Shown piece by piece: positions 48,707 through 56,630 of a stretch of DNA of 57,671 nt; position 1 is the stretch's first letter; each line of letters starts with the position of its first letter. The DNA is from an uncultured Verrucomicrobiales bacterium. Its GTDB lineage: Bacteria > Verrucomicrobiota > Verrucomicrobiia > Verrucomicrobiales > Akkermansiaceae. The notes below the pieces were generated by a model. It was not told the DNA's origin, made no database searches, and was given only the letters and a program-made list of their open reading frames with translations. Location: assembly GCA_937893015.1 (NCBI GenBank), contig CALBJX010000114.1, positions 1-57,671 of the forward strand, given 5' to 3'. The position numbers and the translations under genes were made by a program.

Positions 48707-49597
48707 TTACACCAAATCATCGCCGTATTCGTAAGTGTCGCGTTCCTCCTCCTCGGCGGCGGGCTCTTCCTCCGCCTCGGGCTCTTCCTCTCGCTCAGGC
48801 GGAGCGGCAAACTCCAGCAGATCGCGGTAGAGCACCCAGAGCTCGTCTTTGCGGCGTGAACGCACACGGATGAGCCCGCGAGCTTCTGCGGCGTTTTTCA
48901 GGTAGACAGCGGCTTTCACGCGCGTGTCAAAGGCTGCGGCGGTTTCATCGTCCTCGGGTAGCTCGCGCAGATCACCGACGGAAGGCAGCAGACTGTCTGC
49001 GTTGGTCGCCTTCACGAGGAGATGCCCGCCCTTGGCCACGAGAATCATCGTGTCGTCCTCCAGATCCTCCGCGAAAAGTTTCGCTTCCTCCGCATCCTCA
49101 GCGGCGAGTTTCACATACCGCTGGGCCTCATCGAGCAAGCGGAAAGCCTTCAGCCCGTCCGTGTGCACGGTCCATTCCTCCCCCTTGCGGATATCGAAAC
49201 GCTCCAGTGCTTCCTTGCGGCGGTCGAGGCGATTGCGCACGGCATCCGAATGCGCGTGTTCAGCGTCACGCTTGTTGCGTTCGCGCTCGCCTGCCTGACG
49301 CTTGGCCTCGGCTGCGGCTTCCTCCTGCTCGGCGGCGTGGCGGGCCAGAGCCTCCGCCTGTTGCGCGGCGAGCGCATCGGCCTCCTGCTCCGCCTTGCTG
49401 CGGTTCTTCAGACGGCGTTCCTCCGCGCGTTGCTTCGCCTGTTCTCGGCGTTCCTCCGCAGCCTGTCGCGCCTGTTCCTTGCGCTCCGCCATGCTCATCT
49501 TGGGCTTTTTCTCCCCCTTCGGCACCGCGGCACAGGGCACGGACACACCGAGAAGGACAAACACACAGAAAGGAAGACAGAGGGAGGGGCGAAGCAT
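48707..49597 (-). CDS. Hypothetical exported coiled-coil protein
   Basis: A 296-residue protein with a cleavable-looking signal peptide (L-R-P-S-L-C-L-P-F-C-V-F-V-L-L-G-V-S-V-P-C-A-A), then roughly 100 residues of strongly charged coiled coil rich in A, E, Q, R and K (R-K-E-Q-A-R-Q-A-A-E-E-R-R), a central globular part of about 120 residues, and a very acidic C-terminal tail (E-E-E-P-E-A-E-E-E-P). I do not recognise the central domain. It could be a periplasmic scaffold. The ATG lies six bases after a TAGCAT -10 element with a TTGCCA -35, predicting a leaderless mRNA. It is separated from the downstream PEP-CTERM gene by 121 bases containing that gene's likely promoter (TTGTGT/TACAAT). Confidence 0.68.
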   Translation of the reverse strand: MLRPSLCLPFCVFVLLGVSVPCAAVPKGEKKPKMSMAERKEQARQAAEERREQAKQRAEERRLKNRSKAEQEADALAAQQAEALARHAAEQEEAAAEAKRQAGERERNKRDAEHAHSDAVRNRLDRRKEALERFDIRKGEEWTVHTDGLKAFRLLDEAQRYVKLAAEDAEEAKLFAEDLEDDTMILVAKGGHLLVKATNADSLLPSVGDLRELPEDDETAAAFDTRVKAAVYLKNAAEARGLIRVRSRRKDELWVLYRDLLEFAAPPEREEEPEAEEEPAAEEEERDTYEYGDDLV

Positions 49598-49603
49598 GGG
49601 GAT

Positions 49604-49632
49604 ATGCTAACAGGACAGGGGTGCGTTGGCAA
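49604..49632 (-). promoter_or_regulatory. Predicted promoter of the coiled-coil protein gene
   Basis: TTGCCA, 17 bases, TAGCAT, six bases, ATG on the minus strand. Confidence 0.55.
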
Positions 49633-49655
49633 ACAAAATTGTCATTTGTAAATCT

Positions 49656-50645
49656 TCATTCCCCCATGCACCGCGGGCAGGCTTCGACATAGTGCTCGGG
49701 GGCAATCTCGACCATGGGCGGGCGCTCGGTGAGTTTTTTGGGGTCCACGCCCATGCGCTGGCAGAAGCGGCAGCCGGGCACATAATCGCGGATGGCGGCC
49801 ACCTGCCCGGGGATGGTGGGGAGGTAGGACTTGTGCGGGTAGTCGCGGCGGGGCATGGCGGCGAGCAGTGCGCGGGTGTAGGCATGCGCGGGGCGGGCGA
49901 AGAGCTCTTCCACGGGCGCACTTTCCACGATGCGCCCGGCATACATCACCAGCACGCGGTCACAGTGGCGGGCAATGATACCGAGGTCGTGCGTGATGAG
50001 CAGCGTGCTGGCGTTGAGCGAGCGGCGCATGTCCTGCAGGAGCGTCAGGATTTGCTGCTGCACGGTGACATCGAGCGCGGTGGTCGGCTCATCCGCAATG
50101 ATGAGCTGGGGGCGGCAGGCAATCGCCATGGCAATGACGACGCGCTGGCGCATGCCGCCCGAGAGGGAGGACGGGAAATCGAGCGCACGCTCCGCCGCCG
50201 CGGGGATGCGCACCTGTTGCAGCAGCTCCACCGCCTCGGGCCATGCCTGTTCAAGGCTCATCCCGCGGTGCAGCATGAGGGTTTCCGCCACCTGTTCCCC
50301 GATGGTGTGCACGGGGTTGAGGGCGTTCAGGGGCTCCTGGAAGATGAAACCGATGCGCCCGCCGCGCAGCTCGCGCAGTTTGTGGGGCGGCATCTGCACC
50401 ACATCCTTGCCGTTGAAGAGCACCTGCCCGCCGAGAATACGCCCCGCCGGCTGCGGCAGCAGGCGCACCATGCTCATGGCCGTGACACTCTTGCCGCAGC
50501 CGCTCTCGCCCACGATGCCCACGCACTTGCCGCGCGGCACGGAGAAGCTGATGTCATCCACCGCACGCAGCATGCGTCCCTCGCGTTCAAAACCGACGGA
50601 GAGGTGGCGGACATCCAAGAGCGGGCTGTTATCAAGCAAAGACAT
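49656..50645 (-). CDS. Peptide ABC transporter ATPase, OppD/DppD family
   Basis: A 329-residue cytoplasmic ATPase. Walker A is G-E-S-G-C-G-K-S near residue 43, the signature S-S-L-S-G-G-M-R-Q-R near 160, and Walker B I-I-A-D-E-P-T-T-A-L-D near 180. The C-terminal extension has the OppD/F-type motif with cysteines (P-G-C-R-F-C...A-C-P-R-C), a probable Fe-S or zinc site of this family. It is the last gene in a minus-strand operon after two permeases and a substrate-binding protein. Only one ATPase gene is present; Yej systems normally have a single double-length ATPase and Opp systems have two, so it either homodimerises or pairs with a subunit encoded elsewhere, perhaps shared with the 1-4 kb importer. 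Confidence 0.94.
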   Translation of the reverse strand: MSLLDNSPLLDVRHLSVGFEREGRMLRAVDDISFSVPRGKCVGIVGESGCGKSVTAMSMVRLLPQPAGRILGGQVLFNGKDVVQMPPHKLRELRGGRIGFIFQEPLNALNPVHTIGEQVAETLMLHRGMSLEQAWPEAVELLQQVRIPAAAERALDFPSSLSGGMRQRVVIAMAIACRPQLIIADEPTTALDVTVQQQILTLLQDMRRSLNASTLLITHDLGIIARHCDRVLVMYAGRIVESAPVEELFARPAHAYTRALLAAMPRRDYPHKSYLPTIPGQVAAIRDYVPGCRFCQRMGVDPKKLTERPPMVEIAPEHYVEACPRCMGE

Positions 50646-50664
50646 GGTTCAACGGAAGTGGGGT

Positions 50665-52860
50665 TCAGGCGGCATCGGGCGGCAGGGGCACCTCGATATC
50701 GTGCTCGGGGAAGGAACGCCCTTCCCCGCGGGCTTTGAGGGTGTCGCGCTTGATGTCCTCGTCTATCCAGTAGAGGTGGCTGTCGAGCGGGTCGTAGTAG
50801 CGCGGCGGGCAGAAGCGGCAGTCGGGCGTGTCGGGCCAGCGCACCCAGCGCCATTGGGCGAAGCGCCAGTAATCCGTCGTCCAGCCGGGCACCCATGCGG
50901 CGGTGGCGGCAATGCACTGTTGCACGCGGTGCAGCGCGGGCACGGCTTCCTCCTCCGTGGCAGCGGTGCGGAAGTCGCGGATGGCGCGGTCGACCTCGGG
51001 ATCGGCAGTGGCGGTGATGTTGTTGGTGCCGGGCAGCGGCGAGCCGTCCGCACGGAAGGCATAGGCCGAGGAGAAGAAGTTGGCGGGGTCAGGCAACGGC
51101 GGCGAGAAGCCCCAGGAGTACAGCGCGGCCGTATAATTCTTCTCCTTCACCTTGAGGTAGAACACGGTGTCATCCATGCGGTCCATACGCAGGTCGATGC
51201 CGCAGCGGGCGGCTTCTTCCTTCAGCACGGACATGCAGTCCGAATAGAGCGGGTCGATGCGGGAGCTGACGACCACCTGCAGGCGCGTGCCGTCCGGCTT
51301 GCAGAGAATGCCGTCCGCGCCGATGTGGGTGTAACCCGCCGCAGCGAAGTACTCACGGGCTTTCTCCGGGGAATACGGCAGGGCGGTGATGCTCTCGTCC
51401 GTGTACTTGCCGAAGCCCGAGAAGTAGGAGCCGAGGCGGCGGTAGTCCCCGCGGAAGATGGTGTCGATCACGAGCCGCACGTTGAGCGCATGATGCAGGC
51501 CGAGGCGCATGTTGATGTCATCGAAGGGCGGGCGGGAGCAGTTGAGGTGCAGCCCGAAGCAGTTGCGCGGCCAGATGTTGCTGAAATGCACGCGGTGGAT
51601 GTAGCCTTTGTAGACGGGCTCAATCTCCAACCCCTCATACCAGAAATCGGATTCGCGGGCGGAGAACACATCCAGCTCCCCGATGCGGAAGAGCTCGCGC
51701 GCCTTGCTGGGCTCGTTGATGAAGGAGTAGACGATATTGTCCGCGTTGCAGGAGTAGCGGGTGTACTTGCGGTCGCGCGCCCACCAGTCGCGCACGCGGG
51801 AGAGCGTCATCTGCCGCCCCACGGTGACACCGCCGGGGCGGATGGTGTAGCCGCCCGTGGTGGGGGCCACGCGCCAAAGGTAGCGCACAGGGTAGTCGGG
51901 GCCGAACTCCGCATAGAAGGGCGTGCAGCTGGCGGGCACGGCGGCGTAGAAGGGGGCGTAGGGGCGCGGCGTGGCGAGGGTGACGGCAAGGCAGCTGTTG
52001 CCGTACACCGCTATGCGGGAAAAATTGTTGAGGTAGAAATCGCCGTAGAAAGGCTCGGCGGCATAGGGCGAGGTGCGGACGTAAAGCGCGGTGATGAAGT
52101 CGCGCACCGTGAGCTTGGAGCCGTCGGAGAAGCGCGCCGCATCGTCGATGTGGAAGTACACCGTGCGGCCGTCCGACGAAACCGCCCACCTGTCCGCCGT
52201 GCCGGGGATGAGCTGCCCTGTACCGGGGTGCAGACGCACGAGCTGGAGGTCGATATCGTCGTAGATATAGCGGCGGGAGGAGTTGTTGCTGTTGGGGCCG
52301 AAGGGGCGCAGCGTGTTCGGGAAAGAGCGCAGCAGGGAGAGCCGCAGGGTGCCGCCCTTGCGCGCCTCGGGGCTGCCGAGCTCGGGTTGGTCCTGCCCCG
52401 TGACCCATGACAGATTCTTCGGGATATCCACCTCGCGGCGGTAGACGAGGTAATCGCCCTCTGCGCGGCGTTTGGCGAGCACGCGCATGTTCTGCCACGC
52501 CTCGGCGAGGTGGGCATGCGCGGCCTCCCGCGCCTCGGGATTGCCCATGGATTGCAGCACGGACAGCAACGCTTCCTCACCCTCCGCCACGGCGGTTTCC
52601 GTCTGGCGTTCGAGGTGCTGCCGCACGCGCTCGTTCCATGCGTCGGTGAAACCGACAAACCCCTTCGGCATGCGCCAGCGCTGCGCATAGGCAGGCACGC
52701 GCTCCTCCTCGGCAAAGGCCTTCGGCATATCGCGGTCATTCGGGTGCTCCCAAGCCAGGCCTTCGAACTCCGCTTCGCGCCCGCAGCCGAGGAGGAATGT
52801 ACAAAGTACAATGTACAATGTACAAATCAGGACAGATGCTGTGCGATGTCCTTTATTCAT
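50665..52860 (-). CDS. YejA-like substrate-binding lipoprotein
   Basis: A 731-residue periplasmic solute receptor, lipid-anchored by L-L-G-C26. It is an SBP_bac_5 protein with a long N-terminal region of about 130 residues before the typical G-G-T-L-R-L-S-L-L-R-S-F-P-N-T-L-R-P-F-G segment, as in the YejA group that binds microcin C or peptides with modified ends. The hydrophobic core of its signal peptide (I-C-T-L-Y-I-V-L-C-T-F) is encoded by a heptamer repeat arm. The start at MNKGHRTAS was chosen because a longer frame lies inside the upstream permease gene. It overlaps that permease by eight bases and is followed by the ATPase after 19 bases. Confidence 0.9.
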   Translation of the reverse strand: MNKGHRTASVLICTLYIVLCTFLLGCGREAEFEGLAWEHPNDRDMPKAFAEEERVPAYAQRWRMPKGFVGFTDAWNERVRQHLERQTETAVAEGEEALLSVLQSMGNPEAREAAHAHLAEAWQNMRVLAKRRAEGDYLVYRREVDIPKNLSWVTGQDQPELGSPEARKGGTLRLSLLRSFPNTLRPFGPNSNNSSRRYIYDDIDLQLVRLHPGTGQLIPGTADRWAVSSDGRTVYFHIDDAARFSDGSKLTVRDFITALYVRTSPYAAEPFYGDFYLNNFSRIAVYGNSCLAVTLATPRPYAPFYAAVPASCTPFYAEFGPDYPVRYLWRVAPTTGGYTIRPGGVTVGRQMTLSRVRDWWARDRKYTRYSCNADNIVYSFINEPSKARELFRIGELDVFSARESDFWYEGLEIEPVYKGYIHRVHFSNIWPRNCFGLHLNCSRPPFDDINMRLGLHHALNVRLVIDTIFRGDYRRLGSYFSGFGKYTDESITALPYSPEKAREYFAAAGYTHIGADGILCKPDGTRLQVVVSSRIDPLYSDCMSVLKEEAARCGIDLRMDRMDDTVFYLKVKEKNYTAALYSWGFSPPLPDPANFFSSAYAFRADGSPLPGTNNITATADPEVDRAIRDFRTAATEEEAVPALHRVQQCIAATAAWVPGWTTDYWRFAQWRWVRWPDTPDCRFCPPRYYDPLDSHLYWIDEDIKRDTLKARGEGRSFPEHDIEVPLPPDAA
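52794..52825 (-). repeat. Heptamer repeat arm embedded in a signal-peptide coding sequence
   Basis: The minus strand reads TTTGTACATTGTACATTG then TACTTTGTACATTC, identical to the right arm of the intergenic repeats except for T instead of C at four positions, each of which is a CpG in the repeat. Confidence 0.8.
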
Positions 52861-54445
52861 AATACGTTCGTCTGTGCGGGTCGCTGGCCTCGCGGAAGGC
52901 TTCACCGATGAAGGTGACCATGAGCAGCAGAGCGACGAGGGAGAAGAAAGCCGAGGTGACAATCCACGGCGAGGAGAGTTTGGAGAGGCCGTCGTTGAGC
53001 AGGCGGCCCCAGCCCGCGTAGGTGTCGGGCAGGCCGAAGCCGAGGTAGTCCAGCGAGGTGAGGGAAAGCACGACCGTCGCCACACTGAAGGGCACGAGGG
53101 TGACGATGATGCCCGTCATATTCGGCAGGATGTGCCTGAAGAGGATGTGCAGCGGCCCCGCGCCCATCACGCGGGCAGCGGCCACATAGTCGCGCGTCTT
53201 TTCCTTCATGGTGGCGGTGCGGGCGAGGAAGGTCATGCGCATCCACCCGAAGAGGCAGAGCAGCCCCAGCACCAACACAAAGCCGCGGAACTCCAGCGGC
53301 ACGAGGTCGGAGAGAATCATCACCACGAAGAGGAAAGGCAGCTGCGAGATGATTTCGATGAAGCGTTGCGTCACGAAGTCGAACCGCCCGCCGAAGTAGC
53401 CCATCATCATCCCCAGCGTGAGGCCGATGGCGTAGATGACGGGCAGATAGAGCAGCGAGGCCTTGATGTTCACCTGCAGGCCGCCGTAGAGATAGGCCAG
53501 AATATCCGCGCCCTGGCTGTTGGTGCCCAGCAGATGCCCGCCCGTGAGCGGCGGCGCGGGGTGGTAGTACACGAGGTACACCTTGTCCGCCTCAGACTGC
53601 GCCAAAAAGTCCTCGGCACTCCCCTGCCCGCTGTAATGTGCGGTCTGCGGCACTCCCGCCACGCAGTCGGCGGCATAGACCTCTCGGCGGTCGCGGGCCC
53701 AGCCCTGCATCTGCCCCTCCGCCACGCCGTCGCGGTGGCGCAGGCGCAGATGCACCTCGCCGTCGGGATACAGGCGGCAGGCAAGGCCGTTGTAGGGCTC
53801 GCCGTCGCGGCCGAGCAGCACGCCGTCCTTCTGCTCCAGCAGCACCTTCGGGAAGGGGGCGGCATCCCCCACGGGTTCGTAGGGCACGAGCGGCATCAGC
53901 ACCATCGAGGGGCGGCCGGGCAGCCCCGCCTCCGCCGCCAGCGCTCGATAATCCGTCTCGGCGCGGGCTTCATCCCCCGTCAGCCCGAAGGTGGCCCCGG
54001 GCAGCACGGCGCGGGTGAAGGCGGGGAAATACCATTTCTCCCCATAGTGCACCGCCAAGGCACGTTTGCCGACCAAGGCTTGATCCATGCCCGCCAACAG
54101 CACCAGCACGCCGAGCAGAATCAGCGACCAGAAGCCGCGGCGGATGGCGCGGAAGCGGCGCAGACGCTTGGCATATTCCGGCGAAAGACGCATGCTGTCC
54201 GAGCGGCGCAGCAGCAGGATGACACCCGCTGCAAAGAGCAGGAACATGAAGAGCCAGCCGAACCAATAAACCGTATCGCCCGTGGCAATCCAAGGCGTCA
54301 TCCAACCGGGGTATTGCAGGCAGGAGAACTCGCGGCTCAGCGTGAAGGGCCACGAAAGCGTGGGGAGCAGCCAGCCGTGCAGCTCCGCCAGCACCCCGAG
54401 CAGGGAGCAGAGAATGATGAGCAGAGCGATGAGGTTCTTGGTCAC
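52853..54445 (-). CDS. Peptide ABC transporter permease, YejE-like, with extended N-terminal region
   Basis: A 530-residue inner-membrane permease, longer than the roughly 340 residues of E. coli YejE. The C-terminal 230 residues carry the transport core: T-N-S-Q-G-A-D-I-L-A-Y, six helices, and the EAA loop A-A-R-V-M-G-A-G-P-L-H-I-L-F-R-H-I-L-P. The N-terminal 300 residues hold three or four helices (about 5-25, 55-80, 105-125) and a roughly 150-residue periplasmic domain of unknown fold. It follows the YejB-like gene after two bases and overlaps the binding-protein gene by eight, so the four genes are one coupled operon. The extra periplasmic domain may help dock the binding protein. Confidence 0.9.
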   Translation of the reverse strand: MTKNLIALLIILCSLLGVLAELHGWLLPTLSWPFTLSREFSCLQYPGWMTPWIATGDTVYWFGWLFMFLLFAAGVILLLRRSDSMRLSPEYAKRLRRFRAIRRGFWSLILLGVLVLLAGMDQALVGKRALAVHYGEKWYFPAFTRAVLPGATFGLTGDEARAETDYRALAAEAGLPGRPSMVLMPLVPYEPVGDAAPFPKVLLEQKDGVLLGRDGEPYNGLACRLYPDGEVHLRLRHRDGVAEGQMQGWARDRREVYAADCVAGVPQTAHYSGQGSAEDFLAQSEADKVYLVYYHPAPPLTGGHLLGTNSQGADILAYLYGGLQVNIKASLLYLPVIYAIGLTLGMMMGYFGGRFDFVTQRFIEIISQLPFLFVVMILSDLVPLEFRGFVLVLGLLCLFGWMRMTFLARTATMKEKTRDYVAAARVMGAGPLHILFRHILPNMTGIIVTLVPFSVATVVLSLTSLDYLGFGLPDTYAGWGRLLNDGLSKLSSPWIVTSAFFSLVALLLMVTFIGEAFREASDPHRRTYYE

Positions 54446-54447
54446 GA

Positions 54448-55773
54448 TCAGTCGAATTTGATGCGCGGGTCAATGAAGGCCACGAGCAGGTCGGAAAGCA
54501 GATTGCCGATGATGATGAGCACGGAGGTGAGCAGCAGCGTGCCCATGATGAGGGAGTAATCCTTGTCCAGCAACGCCTGATAGCTCAGCATGCCGAAGCC
54601 CTGAATATCAAACACGCGCTCGATGAGGATGGAGCCCGCCACCACGCCGCCGATGACACTGCCCAAGCCCGACGCGATGGGGATGAAAGAGTTGCGGAAG
54701 GCATGCCGCCACACCGCGCGGCGGAAGGAGACACCCTTGGCCACCGCCGTGCGCACATAGTCCGCGGACAGGTTCTCCATGAGGTTGTTCTTCATCATCA
54801 TGGTGGTCATGGCGAAGCCCGACACCACGTAGCAGAGCAGCGGCAGCACGGTGTGGATGCCCAAGTCCTTGAGCTGTTCCTTAAAGGGCAGCGCATCGAA
54901 GCCCGGACTCACGATGCCGTACATGGGGAACCACTCCAGACGCGCGCCGAGGTACACCAGCAGCACGGCCCCCAGCGCAAAACCGGGCACGGCGTAGCCC
55001 ACGAAGATGAGGATGCTCGTGATGCTGTCGAACCACGAGCGGTGGGAGAGCGCCTTCGCCACGCCCAGCGGCACGCTCACCAGATAGGTCACCAACGCGC
55101 CGAGCAGCCCGAGGTAGAGCGACACGGGCAGACGCTGCCCGATCATGCGGCTCACGGGGATGTTGTACTTGTAGGACAGCCCGAGGGACCCCTCCAGCAC
55201 ACCATTGAAGGCGCGGCGGCTGGCCACCACACGCCAGCGGCGGCAGGCGGGGCTCTCCGCCAGCTCGGCAATGTACGCTTCATCCGTGATACCGCGGCGG
55301 GCGGCCATGCGGCGGGCGCGGTCCGTGGGGGATTCCAGCTTCACTCTCCAGTGCTCCTGCTTCATCCAATCCTGCTCCAGATAGATGGGCACGGAGCCGT
55401 CGTGCTCCACCAGCACAATGGTCGCGCTGCCGTCGGGGCGGGACATCGTGAGGCGAGCCTTGTCATCCTCGCCGAACTCCGCCTTGGCAATCTCCACCGC
55501 GCGGGGCAGCACGCCCAGCCATTGCAGATACGCCTTGAGCAGCGGCTCCTGCAAATTAAACAGCTCCTCCAAGCGTTCGATATCCTCGTTGCTCACGCTC
55601 TCACTGCCCGTGCCGATGACTTTCTCCCCCGCCAGCGCACTCATCGCCTGCTCCTGCAGCAATCGCTCCACCGGGCCGCCGGGCACCATACGGGACAGGC
55701 AGAAGACGAGAAAAGTGATACCGATCAGAGTCATCGGTATCATCATCAACCTCCTGAGCACATAGCGCCGCAT
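54448..55773 (-). CDS. Peptide ABC transporter permease, YejB-like, with periplasmic insertion
   Basis: First gene of the second peptide-importer operon. It encodes a 441-residue OppB/YejB-type permease: an N-terminal helix, M-V-P-G-G-P-V-E-R (the family motif, usually P-G-D-P), then an insertion of about 190 residues before the second helix, larger than in OppB, and five further helices with the EAA loop T-A-V-A-K-G-V-S-F-R-R-A-V-W-R-H-A-F. The promoter TTGCTT/TAGAAT ends 12 bases before ATG. With the YejE-like permease, YejA-like binding protein and single ATPase it would form a complete importer for peptides or peptide-like molecules. Confidence 0.92.
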   Translation of the reverse strand: MRRYVLRRLMMIPMTLIGITFLVFCLSRMVPGGPVERLLQEQAMSALAGEKVIGTGSESVSNEDIERLEELFNLQEPLLKAYLQWLGVLPRAVEIAKAEFGEDDKARLTMSRPDGSATIVLVEHDGSVPIYLEQDWMKQEHWRVKLESPTDRARRMAARRGITDEAYIAELAESPACRRWRVVASRRAFNGVLEGSLGLSYKYNIPVSRMIGQRLPVSLYLGLLGALVTYLVSVPLGVAKALSHRSWFDSITSILIFVGYAVPGFALGAVLLVYLGARLEWFPMYGIVSPGFDALPFKEQLKDLGIHTVLPLLCYVVSGFAMTTMMMKNNLMENLSADYVRTAVAKGVSFRRAVWRHAFRNSFIPIASGLGSVIGGVVAGSILIERVFDIQGFGMLSYQALLDKDYSLIMGTLLLTSVLIIIGNLLSDLLVAFIDPRIKFD

Positions 55774-55785
55774 ACGATAGTCGCC

Positions 55786-55814
55786 ATTCTACCCTTTTCC
55801 GCAAGCCAAAGCAA
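55786..55814 (-). promoter_or_regulatory. Predicted promoter of the Yej-like operon
   Basis: TTGCTT, 17 bases, TAGAAT, 12 bases, ATG on the minus strand. Confidence 0.55.
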
Positions 55815-55871
55815 GGAAGAAGCGAACTACGACCCCCGAAATCGCCAAGTTTTTCCGCCGCCGCTTTCCCC

Positions 55872-55900
55872 TTGCGTTCCCCGCCGCCGCATGCTAGCAT
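55872..55900 (+). promoter_or_regulatory. Predicted promoter of the small three-repeat protein gene
   Basis: TTGCGT, 17 bases, TAGCAT, six bases, ATG. Confidence 0.55.
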
Positions 55901-55906
55901 ACCGCC

Positions 55907-56269
55907 ATGAACCGCGCCGCCCTCACCGCCCTGCTCAGCCTCGCCGCCCTGCCCTCCCTCGCGGGCAGCGTCGCCGCCCTCACCATCAGGGACGGCAATG
56001 TCACCGCCTATGACACGAATGGTGCCTACCGCCTCAGCATCAGCGGCTCGGGCAACGCCATCGATGCCCAGACGGACGGCAACGTCATCGCCGTGCTCTT
56101 CAGCAACGGCACCATCACCATCTACGATGCGGACGGCTCCTACCGCAACACCCTCCACGCAAACGGCTGCACCCGCCTCCAAGTCGTCCGCGGCCTCATC
56201 ATCTGCCACGGCTCCAACGGGCATGCCGTTATCTACTCCGCCAACGGCTCCTACCACGCGAGCGTGTGA
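55907..56269 (+). CDS. Small exported protein with three beta-propeller-like repeats
   Basis: A 120-residue protein with a signal peptide (R-A-A-L-T-A-L-L-S-L-A-A-L-P-S-L-A-G, cleavage near residue 20-24), followed by three repeats of 37-38 residues. Each repeat ends in a near-identical strand-turn-strand: Y-D-T-N-G-A-Y-R-L-S-I, Y-D-A-D-G-S-Y-R-N-T-L and Y-S-A-N-G-S-Y-H-A-S-V. They look like single blades of a beta-propeller, so three blades alone would need to oligomerise or to bind another protein. Two Cys residues (88 and 100) could form a disulfide. Family unknown. The promoter spacing predicts a leaderless transcript. It lies divergently from the Yej-like operon. Confidence 0.68.
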   Translation: MNRAALTALLSLAALPSLAGSVAALTIRDGNVTAYDTNGAYRLSISGSGNAIDAQTDGNVIAVLFSNGTITIYDADGSYRNTLHANGCTRLQVVRGLIICHGSNGHAVIYSANGSYHASV

Positions 56270-56365
56270 GCCGGGGAAAACAAAGCCACCTCCCCCCCCG
56301 AGGCTGCAACAAATGCGGATTTGTCGATTCTCTCATTCGGATGGCAATGGAGCATAAGTTGCCCA

Positions 56366-56422
56366 TGCGGCAAATTGCCGCATGCCCCGCGACATTTTGC
56401 CCACTTGCGGCAAAATGTCGCA
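56366..56422. promoter_or_regulatory. Candidate operator array upstream of dnaK
   Basis: The 361 bases before dnaK contain three related 17-bp sites: TGCGGCAAATTGCCGCA (56366-56382, perfect palindrome), an inverted partial copy CGCGACATTTTGCCCAC (56388-56404) and TGCGGCAAAATGTCGCA (56406-56422). Centres are 22 and 18 bases apart, about two helical turns each. They lie 120-180 bases before the sigma-54-like element, typical for enhancer-protein sites. Sites 2 and 3 together also form a 12-bp-arm hairpin. Otherwise the gap shows only a small ACAAAT/ATTTGT hairpin near 56309. Confidence 0.55.
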
Positions 56423-56543
56423 TTTTATCACTCATCCACCCTTTGCCGCGTTTCAAAGCCTTTATGCCTCACGCACCGCCTTTCCCTTTGATTTTCTGCG
56501 ATATAAGCATTTTAAAATTATTATTACCTCTATGCGGTCAGAT

Positions 56544-56560
56544 TTGGCACAGGGTTTGCA
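56544..56560 (+). promoter_or_regulatory. Sigma-54-like -24/-12 element upstream of dnaK
   Basis: TTGGCAC, five bases, TTGCA: GG and GC are separated by ten bases, exactly the sigma-54 spacing. It is about 70 bases before the dnaK ATG. No CIRCE element (TTAGCACTC inverted repeat) and no good sigma-70 or sigma-32 pair is visible nearby. Confidence 0.5.
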
Positions 56561-56630
56561 ATAATGAAAGTGTACGACTCCGCGAGAGCCGCCCCACTTA
56601 TTAACAACAAACCAATAGAAACACACCACC

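Noticed and set aside
56309..56326. ACAAAT-GCGG-ATTTGTCG hairpin after the 120-residue gene as an eighth repeat copy
   Set aside because: It matches only the terminal hairpin of the repeat family; arms and shoulders are absent, so a solo remnant cannot be separated from chance.
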